A stretch of DNA of 33,406 nt, from contig MU646746.1 in the NCBI GenBank assembly GCA_026770585.1, forward strand, positions 313,554 to 346,959, given 5' to 3'. How positions within the stretch are numbered: the stretch's first letter is position 1; each line of letters begins with the position of its first letter. Made by a program: the position numbers and the translations under genes. Below, in pieces: positions 1 to 10,127 of this stretch. The notes below the pieces were generated by a model. The model searched no databases, was not told the origin of the DNA, and was given only the letters and a program-made list of their open reading frames with translations. This DNA comes from Baffinella frigidus. Its lineage: Eukaryota; Cryptophyceae; Cryptomonadales; Baffinellaceae.

Positions 1-112
1 GGGGTTTGGGGGATTTGGGGGTTCGGGTTTGGGGTTTGGGGTTTGGGGTTTGGGGTTTGGGGTTTGGGGTTTGGGGTTTGGGGTTTGGGGTTTGGGGTTT
101 AGGGTGTAGGGT
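1..112. repeat. Telomere-like TTTGGGG/TTTAGGG repeat
   Basis: Near-perfect TTTGGGG heptamers grade into TTTAGGG/TGTAGGG just beyond the last exon of the PB1/EF-hand gene. The same class of degenerate repeat recurs at 171-372, 2190-2420, 3955-4080, 8518-8815, 8880-9065, 11980-12455, 14715-14960, 15045-15140, 15361-15590, 16515-16590, 17405-17460, 20725-20815, 22440-22525, 23400-23640, 23700-23910 and 30330-30840, nearly all inside introns. Confidence 0.85.
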
Positions 113-1459
113 TTAAGGGTTAGGCACCGCGCCGCACAGCGCGCCGTAGTGAACTTTCGCTTCCTGCCCCTGGTTGAGGGTTTGGGGTTTGAGGGTTGTT
201 GTGTAGGGTTTGGGGTTTGAGGGCTGGGGTTCGGTTTCAGAGGGTTTAGGAGTTAGGGTTTGGGGTTGAGGGTTCAGGGTTTCGGGTTTCGGGTTTCGGG
301 TTTCGGGGTTCGGGGTTCGGGGTTCGGGTCCAGGCTTGAGGGGTTGGGATTCAGGATTCAGGGTTTAGGGTTAAGGGTGTACCTCCTCCCACCCGCGGAG
401 CTCGCCCGAGGCAGCGAGAAGGATGAGGGTTTCAGGTTGAGGGTTCAGGGTTTCGGGTCTCGGGCGTGGGGTTGAGGGTTCAGGGTTTAGGGTGTAGGGT
501 TTTGAGGTGTACCTCGCCCCCGCGCAGCGCGCCCGCGGCCGCGAAGAGGGATGTTGGGATTGAGACGCTGGAGGCTGCGAGGACCCCCTGGAGCTCCGAC
601 ACCGTGAGCATGCCCTTCCCCGCGGAGGAAGCGGCTTCGGCGGCCTCGCACGCGGCAAGGAGCTTGGCGTGTGCCTGGGTTAGTGTTTAGGGATAAGTGT
701 TGAGTGTTGAGTGTTGAGTGTTTAGTGTTTAGTGTTTAGTGTTTAGTGTTTATTGTTTAGTGTTTAGTGTTTAGTGTTTAGTGTTTAGTGTTTAGTGTTT
801 AGTGTTGAGGGTGTATGGGCTAGGGTTAAGAGTTTAGGTTTTAGGTTTTGGGTTTTAGGGTTCAGTGTTTAGTGTCGAGGGATGAGGGTGTAGGGGCGTG
901 TGCCTTGACGATTTGTAGTGCGGAGTCGCGCTCATGTCCTGAGCGGAAGACCCGCTCCGTGTCTACCGCAACGTTATCGCCAGAAACCGCCCCCGCAACG
1001 CCGAAAGGGAGGTGTTTGATCGTAGAGAGCATCGTCGTCTCGTCCTTTGTCAGCAGCTGCACGCGCGCTGCGAACGAAACGTAGTCCACCTGATAACAAA
1101 CGGATGCGATCAGTTAACTAGTTCTAGCTCTGCCTGACTCGGGTTGACTGATCGTTTTCACTAAAAAAGTTGAACGAGACATAGTCCACCCACGCACAAG
1201 CGGACGCGACCAGATACCGTGCGGCGGGTCGGTCCGTCCTAAGGGGGGGGGTCTCCTAGGGGAGCCCGGTCCGTGAGCCTCCACGTATAATGTTGGATCA
1301 TTCAACTGAAGGCTCTGCACGCGCGCTGCGATCGAGACGTTGTCCACCTGAGAACAAGAGGTTCGAACACGCGGTCGCAACTTACAAACAACCGTGTAAA
1401 ACCGCGGGAAAGAGGGGGGTGGTCCTGGAGTGACCCCCGAAAGTGCACAGCGACCACTA

Positions 1460-1526
<67 letters not shown>

Positions 1527-1661
1527 TTCTGAATCCAGCCCTCCCTGCCGGTGGGCTAGTGTGCGCACCCGACGTGCTGCGGTGTCAGGTGGACCGCAAG
1601 GTTTCGCAGGGCTGTTCGTACGTCCCCCAAACCCTTAACACTAAACCCCAAATCCTCAACC

Positions 1662-1701
<40 letters not shown>

Positions 1702-1950
1702 CTCTCCCCCTCTAGCCCTCGCTGCCAGCGTGCACACGCACCTGGTCATTTCCCACCCCGCTCCTCCCCGGGAACATCCCGACAAGCAATGCGACGATAG
1801 ACTGCACGTCAAATCGACAGCGGACCAATCCATTCTGGGTGTCTAACCAGTACTAACCCGCGGACGGACCCCGTCCGCTTTGTACCAGGAACAATAGAAA
1901 GACCGGTCGATTTGAGGAGCAGGCTATCGTCACGTGGCTAGCCCTCCCTG

Positions 1951-1994
<44 letters not shown>

Positions 1995-3254
1995 CCTCTC
2001 TCTCTCTCTCTAGCCCTCCCTCCCTGCGGGTACTCGCACCTGGTCATTCCCCACCCCGCTCCTCCCCGGGTACATCCCAACAAGCATCGCCGCCTCGTCC
2101 GCCTTGCACCCCACCACCGCGCTGATGGCCCCCGCGAGCGCCCCCGCTGACACCCGCCCGCTCGCTCCCGCGTCCGTCTGCCGCGGTTTGGGTTGAGGGT
2201 TCAGGGCAGGGTTTAGGGTTTAGGGTGTAGGGTGTAGGGTTTGGGGTGTAGGGTTGAGTGTTGAGTGTTGAGTGTTGAGTGTTGAGAGTTGAGGGTTTAG
2301 GTTTTATAGTTTATAGTTTAGGGTGTAGGGTTTAGGGTGTAGAGGTTAGGGTTTAGGGTTTAGGGTTTAGGGTGTAGAGGTTAGGGTTTAGGGTTTAGGG
2401 TTTCGGGTTTAGGGTTTATCTTCGGGATCAGCCTCAGGATCAGGGGGGGGGGGTCGTGGCGGGGGGCACGCGTTTAGTGGGGCGGTGCAGTGGGGCGCTG
2501 GGGTTGAATATGGACCGGCGGCGCGAGGCGTGCATGAACCAGGGCCCTGTTTGGAGTTCCATGCGATTCCCGGCAGGCTCCCAATTACGGCCGTGGAAAT
2601 CAGGGTGGAGTGCGTTGCAGCAGGCCACGCACTCCGGCCGCGTCAGAATGGCGAAAGTGCTCTCTCTCTTTGTCTCTCTCTTCCTCACTCTCTTCCTCTC
2701 TTTCTCTCTCGCTCTCTCGCGTGGTCCGCAACCCACGTCTCACGGGGCACCGCACCTTGCCACACGCCGCCACAAGCTCCACCTTCTTCGCAAACACCGT
2801 CGCAAGCGTCGCGTCCGCCACCACCACCACCGCCGCCGGCTTCACAGCCACGGCCTTCACAGCTGGCTTCGCCAAAGCTGGCGTCGCCGCGGCTGGTTCT
2901 GCCAGGGCGGGTTTGGCGGCGGCGGCGGCAGGCTTGGGGGCGGCGGCGGCAGCAGGTTTGGCAGGGGCGGCGGCGGCGGCGGGGGAGGGTGCGTGGGATG
3001 CGCCCTTGCGCTTGAGGTTGAGGCCGCAGATCTCGATTTCGAGGTGGCCCTTGATCTCCTTGGCGTCCTCTTTCATCATCATTAGCATGTCCTGCGAGGG
3101 GGGGGTTGTTAGGATGTGTCCTGTGCGTCACCACAGCGGATGTGGGATCACGCATATCATCCCATCGAAGGACTCTCCGGGCGGGCGCTCTGCCCTCTCT
3201 CTCTCTCTCACACACACACTCTCTCCCCCCCCCCCTCTCTGGCTCTCTCTCTGG

Positions 3255-3289
<35 letters not shown>

Positions 3290-5393
3290 TCTCTCTCTCA
3301 CACACACACGGATGGGCGTAGCCAGCTGCTCACTGCTCAGTTGAGATCAGCAGCGAGCGTTCGAGGTACAACTGTGTCGAGCTGCCACCAGAACTCAAAG
3401 CGTACTGTTGGAACCATCCACCCAGCCCGCTAAGCGTAAACCTTGCTACACAATGCAGGGAGATGCGCGTAGGTAGGGGGGTGATCGCAGGCAGATAGGT
3501 AGACAAGTGGGTAGGTAGGTAGATTGGTAGGTAGGTTGGTAGGTAGGTAGGTAGGTAGGTAGGAAGGTAGGTAGGTAGGTAGGTAGGTAGATAGGTAGGT
3601 AGGTAGATAGGTAGGTAGGTACGTACCTCCCAGTCGGTCTGGCCACGACAGGAAGGGTGCCATATCCTCTAGCCGGTTTTATAGGAATATAATCCCTTTA
3701 GTTGGAGCCATTTATACGACCTTTGGCCTGTAGTAAAGATCTCAAGATTTCATCGCAGCTCGATTTTTTTTAGCAGATTCTGGAGCTGAAGGCCAAATCT
3801 CGAGGATCTGCGCTTTCAGATTTCAAAAGGATGAAATTTAGGGGTGAAATTCAGCAGAATACCGGTAACCTCCATTTATGACTTACGAAATGAAACCGGC
3901 TAGAGGATAGTTTGACGGGTGTGGGGCAGGGTAGGGTAGACAGGGTTCAGTGTGTGTTGGGCGCTTGCGCTTTCGGGTTCGTGGTTTCGGGGTTTAGGAG
4001 TTCCGGGTTTAGGGGTTTAGGAGTTTAGGAGTTCCGGGTTTAGGTGTTTAGGAGTTTAGGAGTTCCGGGTTTAGGGGGTTCGGACCTCCCAGTCGGTTTG
4101 GTCGCGGCACTGGATATCCACGGCCTGCGTCGGGGGAAAGCGAGGTTCAACAAATAGTCAAACACTTTTAGTCAAACACGACCGCTGGTAACTTCAAACT
4201 GACAGGTGCATTCGTGAAATAGTCAAACACGACCGCTGTGCGTCAGAGGGAGACGCATCACGGTCAGACGGGAAAAGTCCCCGAGGGTTAGACATACATC
4301 CTCACTCATGGCTTTCCCATTCGTCCCCAAAAAGGCCATGCGCGCGTCTTGAAACTCTAGCTCTGCCTCAAGGTAGGACGAGACCTGTGGCCAATTTCAC
4401 CAAGGGATAGACCCTTAGGGTATATCGCCCAGGGGAAATCATTTTTTGAGATCGCTCGATTTGGTTCACTTCCTGTGGCTGGTGGGCAATAGCCATCCAT
4501 TGATTTCGACCTGTTCCCAAAAGTTGATTGTGTACCAAGATTGGGACTTCAGCTGACACAGACACCCCAGATCTGGGGTGTCTGCAAGGTGATTCTGAGG
4601 TCCGAAAATCGGCGATTTGGCCTTTCCGTGAGGGTTGGTGGAGGTGGGATGGAACCGTGTTCGGCCCGTACGTATCATCATACTTGATCCACTCCACCGT
4701 GCTCCCGTGCGAGAGGTGCGCGTCGTTCACCCTCTCCAGGAACTGCGCCCACGTGTCGGAGGGGGACACTGCCACGTGCCCCACCATGTCGTCGCCCATG
4801 AAGAGCGTCAGGGAATAGTCAGTTGACGCGGCTGCGGCGGGCTTGGCTGCGGAGGGGGCGGCGACGATCTCCACCTCGATTTCGCCCTTGATCTCCGCGG
4901 CGTCTTCCTTCATCATGTCGATCAGGTCCTCCCATTCCTCCTGCGACACCAGGACACCAGCAGCGCTCAGCACTGCAATTATCTGCGGGCCGCGCTAGAC
5001 GGAGAACGCAGCGGAGAGAACACCGGCACACGCGTGCGAATGGCCGGGCACTAGATACACGTGCAGGATCAACGTTGGCAGGTTCTGGTGCGGCAACATC
5101 CGGACTGATGGCGGGGCTTGTACCTTGGACTTGCACCGAATGTCCTGCTCCTTGTGCGGCCCGAAATCGTCGTCGTAGTTGACACTAACAATCTCGAACC
5201 CCACCTTGGCCTGCACCGCAGCCTTGAACCCCGCCCAGTCGATACTGGTCGCCACCGTCACTGCCCCCGCCGGGTTGTCCTGGTGGAAGAGCTCGAACTT
5301 GTACGTCTCCCCCCCCGCAGCAGGCTTCTTGGCGACGCCCCCAGCCTCCGCCTCGATCTCATCGATCAGGTCCTCCTCCTCGACACCCGCCAT
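113..5393 (-). CDS. PB1-domain / EF-hand-like protein, 8-exon model
   Basis: Eight exons, all phase 0, join to 490 codons: 5393-5124, 4940-4656, 4124-4086, 3091-2756, 2177-2040, 1089-904, 674-513 and 169-113 (stop TAA 115-113). The first three exons and the start of the fourth hold two tandem PB1-like units. Each has a YxxxLF first strand, an acidic OPCA-like stretch (NYDDDFGP, KYDDTYGP), then W-E-D with MMKEDAxEIKG and a last strand ExEI. The join DWE|DMLMMMKED reproduces EWEDLIDMMKED of unit one, which supports the splicing. Exon 4 ends in a long Ala/Pro/Lys linker. Later exons resemble two EF-hand pairs (DAGASGRVSAGAL; NDQ|VDYVSF; GKGMLTVSEL; AKVHYGALC) but lack most calcium ligands. PB1 domains mediate protein pairing; the partner is unknown. 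The start is the ATG at 5393; an upstream exon is possible. The last exon runs into telomere-like repeat before its stop, so the C-terminus is uncertain. Confidence 0.68.
383..426 (-). repeat. Broken copy of PB1/EF-hand exon 674-513 (3' end)
   Basis: On the minus strand this reads LLAASGELRGWE followed by a gtacac donor. It matches LFAAAGALRGGE|gtacac at the end of the real exon. It lies in the following intron. Confidence 0.7.
670..885. repeat. TGTTTAG/TGTTGAG tandem repeat in intron
   Basis: A run of about fifteen copies of AGTGTTT or AGTGTTG units follows the 3' splice site of the PB1/EF-hand exon 674-513 (it precedes that exon in the minus-strand transcript). It is related to, but distinct from, the TTTAGGG class. 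Confidence 0.8.
1124..1163. mobile_element. Element B end fragment
   Basis: CTAGCTCTGCCTGACTCGGG followed by TTGACTGATCGTTTTCAC matches the right arm of the 24259-24367 copy in reverse orientation. A second end fragment lies at 4357-4370 in the same gene. Confidence 0.6.
1172..1347 (-). repeat. Two broken copies of PB1/EF-hand exon 1089-904 (5' end)
   Basis: At 1347-1305, cag|GTGGACAACGTC gives VDNVSIAARVQSL, matching VDYVSFAARVQLL of the real exon and keeping the acceptor. At 1189-1172 a shorter piece reads VDYVSFN and is followed by element-B sequence. Confidence 0.7.
1463..1530. repeat. CT microsatellites in PB1/EF-hand gene introns
   Basis: CT runs at 1463-1530, 1663-1698, 1953-2012 and 2660-2720. 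On the transcript strand they are GA and begin about 30-60 bases after exon donors or after the donor of a broken exon copy. Confidence 0.9.
1742..1798 (-). repeat. Broken copy of PB1/EF-hand exon 2177-2040 (3' end)
   Basis: The minus strand reads LLVGMFPGRSGVGNDQ and keeps the CAG|gtgcgt donor, like LVGMYPGRSGVGNDQ of the real exon. Both copies are followed by the same GA-rich microsatellite. Confidence 0.75.
3195..3310. repeat. CT/CA compound microsatellite
   Basis: Alternating CT and CA blocks with a poly-C run, in the intron just before the exon 3091-2756 of the PB1/EF-hand gene. Confidence 0.9.
3480..3630. repeat. GTAG tetranucleotide microsatellite
   Basis: About 30 GTAG units with interruptions. 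On the minus strand it continues directly from the gtacgtacct donor of the broken exon copy at 3627, as if grown from the splice-site sequence. Confidence 0.9.
3627..3661 (-). repeat. Broken copy of the 39-base PB1 exon 4124-4086
   Basis: The minus strand ends CAGACCGACTGGGAG|gtacgt (QTDWE), matching the real exon. The donor leads straight into the ACCT tetranucleotide microsatellite. Confidence 0.65.
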
Positions 5394-5678
5394 GGCTTCT
5401 GCTGCTGGCTCCTCCTTCGCCGCTTCCTCCTGCCCGCCTTCCACGGGGTCCTTGCCACGGCACGGAATGCACGAAGCCAGTGTGACTGGTCCTGTGTGGG
5501 ACCCTGGCTGGAAATTTTCAAGGCAAATTTGAAAAAAAGGTCCTGTTTTAATTCAAATCAATTTTGTATTTTTTTCGCCCTCGGGAAATCAAAAGTCAAC
5601 CCTACAGGTAAATCCTCCCAAGTTGCGGGCCCATTAAAATTGAAAAAAACGCCCTTTCGCAGAATTAGGCAACTCGCA
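5394..5678. promoter_or_regulatory. Divergent intergenic (shared promoter) region
   Basis: About 285 bases lie between the starts of the minus-strand PB1/EF-hand gene and the plus-strand coiled-coil gene. The centre (5515-5660) is AT-rich compared with the flanking exons. I see no clear TATA box. A minus-strand frame stays open to a GTG at 5444, so part of this stretch could be 5' leader or coding. Confidence 0.5.
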
Positions 5679-6908
5679 ATGGTGCCGAAACGCGTCCTCC
5701 TCGGGGCCGGGGTGGGGGTCGGGGCAGTCCTGCTCCTGTGTGTTGCCCTCCAGCAACAACGGGCGCCGGTCGCGCTCCTCTGGGCGAAGACCTCGCACTC
5801 AATGACGGACCACTGGGGCGTCAACTCGGCAGCAACACGGGCGGTTGACAAGCTCGAACGCAGCGTGAAGAAGATGCGGTACCTCGACAACCCCGCGGCC
5901 GCGGCCGTGTCCGAGGAAATGGCGAAGGCTATCTCGACGGTGCGGACATTGGGCCCTGCCTCTCCCAAGGTTGTTCAGACGGCAAAGGTGCACCGCGGGC
6001 GGCACGTAAACTATGCGACGTTGGCCCACCCAACCGTGGCGGCGCCCTCTGGGCCCTCGGCTAAGCACATGGCTGCTGCGCGTGTTGCGACGAAGCTGGC
6101 GGGGAAGAAGATCGATCACGCGTCCGCGGTGGCGGAGGCCAAGGGGCTTGCCAAGGAGCTGACAGACGAGGACAGCCAGACGATGACTTCGGAGCTTTCG
6201 AAGCTGGTGGACACTGCGGACTCCCTGAACGAGGAGATGCGCAAACTCAAGCGGGAGCACAGGCTCCAGGGGACGGGCGAGGTGCAGCGGCGCGCGAAAG
6301 CGGTTGCTGAAGTCGGCAAGCGCGTCCAGGCGGCCGCCGGCATGCTGGTGATGAACAAGCAGCAGGTGGTTGCCCATGAGCTGGAGGTGGCGGACGCGAA
6401 GCTGCAGCAGGCTCGGGTGGCGGAGGGCGAGGCGCGTGAGGCGTCGGCGGAGGCGGGGAGGGCGGAACAGCTCGCTGCGGAGAAGCGTGCGGAGGCGGCG
6501 TCTGATGAGGAGGTCGCGCGGGTGCGCCGCGCGTCTGCGCGCCGCGCGCGCGCGATCGCGGCCAAGGGGAGCATCAGCAAGATCAAGGCTGCCATGGCGG
6601 CGGAGGAGAAGAAGGAGGAGGCGATCGCGCGGCGGCTCACGGCGGAGGAGGTGGCGGCTCGGGGGGCGAGGGAAGCTGCTGCTGCAAAGGAACGCGCCGC
6701 AGCGCGCAAACCGGTCAAGGAGCCGGTCGCGAAGGACACGAGTCCCGAGGAGATCCAGGGGTGCACGGACGAGATCGCGCAGCTGGGGTGCCTCTCGCTG
6801 CCGTTCGGGTCAAAGTGCGCCAAGTTCTGCGGGGCGGAGGGCGTGGCGGCCGAGAAGCGCGTGCTCGCGGACGGGGGCATGCCCGGGGCGCAGGTGGGAG
6901 ATCATCCT

Positions 6909-6958
<50 letters not shown>

Positions 6959-9698
6959 CTGACACTCGGGCAAATGCATTCTATTAGTCATCTGTGCCGC
7001 CAGCCAACTTACCATCCTGGACTGGTAGAGCGCTGTGCAGAGAAGTTAGCCACGGGAAATAATGGAAAATCGAGAAATTGCAGAGGGTGGGGTAGCAGAC
7101 CAAAAGTTGTCGATAGCTCCCTCGGAAAAGTTGGCAAAAGTGGAGGAAAACCTGTTTTTTCCCTCCGGATGAGCCCGCCTGGGTGAACTTTTTCTCGTCG
7201 CAGGCCGTTTTTGGAGATGTTCCCCCAATACCCACAAAAATCTGAGATCACATTTGAGGACCAACTTTCAATTCTGTTGTACAAATGTGGTCTCAGATTT
7301 TTGTGGGTATTGGGGGAACATCATGTTACCACACAAAACGCCTGCTACTCCACCCTCAAATTGCAGCCATTTTGTCAACTTTTGAGAAAATTAGTACCAT
7401 CAATTTCCAAAAAGTGGACAAAATGGCTCCAATTTTCCCATATTCCCATTCGTCGGTGGCCGACTTCTCTGCACAGGGCTCTACAGTCGATTTAATGGCC
7501 CGGTGTGAGACAATGCACTGAGCAGCCAGCGTGGTCGTCTTCGCCCGGATTTACGGGCGAGGTTCGCCGACTTTTGGCGAGTGCCCCGGGTTCGAATCAA
7601 CTTTGGACAGATTCCTGAAGTCACTGGTGTCTGCTAAGTGGCTTGGAGCATGCCTGGTGCGACGTAGGTGTGCCACTCCTGGAGGGGGGGGTAGGGGGGT
7701 GGAGATTCACTGACAACCGGGCAAATGCATTTCATCAGCCTTCTGTGCCGCCAGCCAACGTACCATCCCTCAACTCTGATACAGTCGATGTAACAGCCCG
7801 CGACAGGCTCATCCTAAGCTTGATGTGGGCTCATCCCAATGTTGAGGCGGGCGCGGCCTGACCCTGGTCCTCACAGCAGGGGGGGGGTGTCAAGGCGCGG
7901 AGCTACTCTGTGCACCACCGGACTGGGTTCTTCGTCGGGGATACGGGGAAGGATACGTGCGCACCCCTCCCACACCATGCAAGATTCTTGGGTTGAGCTG
8001 GGAGAACAAGTCGGTTCACACGGAATTTTTACCACCTTTCCGAAATTTCATTTTTTGTCTGGGGAGAATGTCCACGTATGAACTTTCAGAAACGCCACGT
8101 GTGGCGTTTGCTCTCATACGCCAGTCAGCTCTAGAATCAGCCATGGCACTCGCTCGCGTTGTGACCCTCCAAACCTCTGGCGCTCGCGGTGTGACCCTCC
8201 GCTGCTTGTCTAGCTGCAGTCAAACCGACATATTTGCTCTAGCTGCACACAAGGGACGGTCAGGTGTCTAGCTGCAGACTTTTTGCGCCAGGACGGCGGG
8301 GCTCGCACTCATTTTTTTCTGTCATTTTTTTACGCTAATTTAATATTTTTACGCACGCAGGTACCTGGACTCGGTGTTCGGCAACGCGCTGCAAACCTCG
8401 CAAGCGACGCTGCAAGCCGGGAAGGATTTCCTGGTGCAGCCGGGGGGGGACATTTCGTCGAATGGGCATGACCTCGGGGAGGTGCAGTCGTCTGAGGGGT
8501 TGGACCAGGAGGGTGTGGACCCTAAACCCTAAACCCTAAAGTCAACGCTAAACCCTAAACCCTAAACCCTAAACCCTACGCCCTAAACCCTAAACCCTAA
8601 ACCCTAAACCCTAAACCCTATACACTATACCCTAAACCCTAAACTCTAAATCCGAAACCCGAAACCATAAACTCCAAACCCTAAACCTTAAAGTTAACCT
8701 CACACCCTCAACCTTAAAAGTCAACCCTAAACCTTCAACCCTAAACCCAACACCCTACATCCCAAACCCTAAACCCTAAACGCTAAACCCTAAACGCTGA
8801 ACCCTAAACCCGAAACCAGGTAAGGTTCTCCACCGGGAGCAGGCTATGGCGCAGCGGCTTCAGGATGCGCTGGCGCAGGCAAAACCCGACACCCGAAACA
8901 CAAAGCACGAAACACGAAACCCGAAACACAAAACCCGAAACTCTATACCCTAAACCCTAAACCCTAAACCCTAAACACTAAACACTAAACCCTAAACCCT
9001 AAACCCTAAACCCTAAACCCTAAACCCTAAACTCTAAATCTCAAATCCTAAACCCTAAACCCTAAACCTTACTCCAGACGAAGATTGAGAACGTGAAACT
9101 GAGGAGCACGGTGAAGAGCCAGGCGCATTTGGTGCACCACCTGGCGACGTCGGTGTCGTTCGTCAACGACGGCGCGGACGAGGTACTAACTTCCTCGATC
9201 CTGAACAGTCCCAAACCCTCAACATTGTTTTCTTCGAGCAATCACTTTCTTGGGGGGGGGGGGTGAGGGGTGGCCCCGTGGTCCAGTTGGGCTCATAGGG
9301 TTGCATCACGGACCAATCTGCAGGGGTCCATGGCCATCAGACAGCACCCTGAGACTGGTTGAAAGGAGTTTGGTGTGCGTTTGCAGACATCCTCCACTTA
9401 GCAGCACGCGACGATTGCAGCCTGCTCTGTTGCCAGCAAGGTCGGGGCACGTGTTGAACTCGTGGTAGTTATTAATCGGCCAGCAAGAAATGATTAATCA
9501 GCGCAATTTCCTAAACCGGTGACGCGCTCGCAGGGCACCGTGGAGTCGGACGCAACCCCTCCTCTCCCCGCGTACAAGGCGTCTACACAGGACCTGAACG
9601 AGGTTCCGGCGGGGCACAGGCGCAGCGCGGTGCTGGTCCACAACCTTGACTCTGTGAACCGCGGGTTCCAGGCTAGCTACGATCCTATGCGGCCATGA
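5679..9698 (+). CDS. Single-pass membrane coiled-coil protein, unknown function
   Basis: Exons 5679-6893, 8361-8512, 8820-8878, 9078-9182 and 9534-9698 (TGA). The first exon encodes 405 residues: a hydrophobic segment near residues 7-25 (LLGAGVGVGAVLLLCVAL) preceded by KR, suggesting a signal anchor, then a long Ala/Glu/Lys/Arg-rich helical region with coiled-coil character and a four-Cys cluster near its end (CTDEIAQLGC…CAKFC). The last four exons join in phase and end QASYDPMRP. Intron 8879-9077 would use a GC donor. One problem: exon one ends in phase 0 but the next exon needs two incoming bases, so a small exon (length 2 mod 3) in 6894-8360 is missing or one boundary is wrong. I do not recognise the family. 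Confidence 0.6.
6910..6953. repeat. GA microsatellite next to a 5' splice site
   Basis: About 22 GA units starting 17 bases after the donor of the coiled-coil gene's first exon. Confidence 0.9.
6948..7018. repeat. Direct repeat with 7702-7768
   Basis: GGGCAAATGCATT and GTGCCGCCAGCCAAC-type sequence is shared with 7702-7768. Downstream, ACAGTCGAT…GGCCCG at 7481 and 7783 also match. The palindrome's border is therefore present twice. Confidence 0.7.
7019..7490. repeat. Palindromic element with a 40-base hairpin at its centre
   Basis: Inner arms 7216-7255 and 7283-7322 match at 39 of 40 positions around a 27-base loop. Outer arms (GTGCAGAGAAGTTAGCCAC near 7033 and the reverse of GTGGCCGACTTCTCTGCAC near 7455) match imperfectly over more than 150 bases. 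Confidence 0.82.
7972..8120. mobile_element. Element C relative
   Basis: Starts ACCATGCAAGATTCTTGGG and shares GGGAGAACAAGTCGGTTCAC and GAATGTCCACGTATGAACTT with element C. At the position of element C's palindrome it has another one with different bases (AAACGCCA-CGTG-TGGCGTTT, 8090-8109). The right end is not clear. Confidence 0.68.
8518..9065. repeat. CCCTAAA telomere-like arrays in two introns
   Basis: Two introns of the coiled-coil gene are almost wholly CCCTAAA with scattered variants (CCCGAAA, CACTAAA, CTCTAAA). Only the exon 8820-8878 interrupts them. The orientation is C-rich on the transcript strand. Confidence 0.9.
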
Positions 9699-9713
9699 TC
9701 AGGGTGTGTGTGC

Positions 9714-9752
<39 letters not shown>

Positions 9753-10127
9753 GAGAGTAGGTGGGGGGGGCGGGGAGGCGAGAGTGGATGGGTGGGGTGG
9801 GGGGGGGGGGTGATGAGTTTAATCAAGACTCCAGCCTCGGCAATCCTTGGGTTTCTGCACGTGCTTGCACAGATTGTATTCCGAGCATCCCGATTTATTT
9901 AGAGAGGTTCTCTGTTTCGCCAAACCCATGCAGAGGGGGCGGTCCGCGACCCTACGTCTAGAAGCGTCTTGGGAGCGGCGTGCCTTCATACACTTCTGGG
10001 AGCAGCGTGCCTACAGACCAAGCTGGGCCACACAGCGTCCTGGGAGCGGCGTGCCTACAGGGGTATCTGGGCTATGAAACCAGAACGTCAGAACACGGGC
10101 CGTATTTGGGGCCCCCGTTTTCTTGAT
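9699..10127. other. Convergent intergenic region with GT/GA microsatellite
   Basis: This lies between the stops of the coiled-coil gene (plus) and the TMEM14-like gene (minus). It holds a GT then GA microsatellite (9704-9753), a G-rich run, and three imperfect copies of a unit like GGGAGCGGCGTGCCT (about 9971-9985, 9999-10013, 10041-10058). No gene is evident. Confidence 0.5.

Larger units (their letters stand above)
6894..8360 (+). other. Large repeat-filled intron of the coiled-coil gene
   Basis: It opens with a GA microsatellite 17 bases after the donor, then carries a large palindrome (7019-7490), a direct repeat of the palindrome's left flank (7702-7768) and a copy of the CCACGCAAGA-type element (7972-8120). 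A small exon required by reading phase should lie here but I could not identify it. Confidence 0.5.

Noticed and set aside
670-800. Regular short repeats as a CRISPR array
   Set aside because: Units are 7 bases with no spacers, in a spliced eukaryotic gene.
2465-2650. Possible extra exon of the PB1/EF-hand gene (minus strand, PECVACCNALHPDFHG)
   Set aside because: No frame has both an acceptor and a donor in phase 0 with its neighbours, and the direct join of the flanking exons already completes an EF-hand-like helix and loop.
2456-3085. Long plus-strand open frames, with Ser-Leu and poly-Gly runs
   Set aside because: They run through a CT microsatellite and the antisense of the Ala/Pro-rich PB1/EF-hand exon; the minus-strand exon has splice sites and in-phase partners.
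3430-3663. Open frames of Tyr-Leu-Pro-Thr repeats
   Set aside because: Pure translation of the GTAG/CTAC microsatellite.
5394-5444. Earlier GTG start for the PB1/EF-hand gene
   Set aside because: Eukaryotic initiation at GTG is rare and the ATG at 5393 follows; an upstream exon remains possible but was not found.
7594-7606. GGGTTCGAATC resembling a tRNA T-loop / B box (also near 15678)
   Set aside because: No A box, acceptor stem or anticodon arm could be folded around either site.
8518-9065. CCCTAAA arrays as a chromosome end
   Set aside because: They are degenerate, interrupted by an in-phase exon and flanked by genes, so they are interstitial intron repeats.
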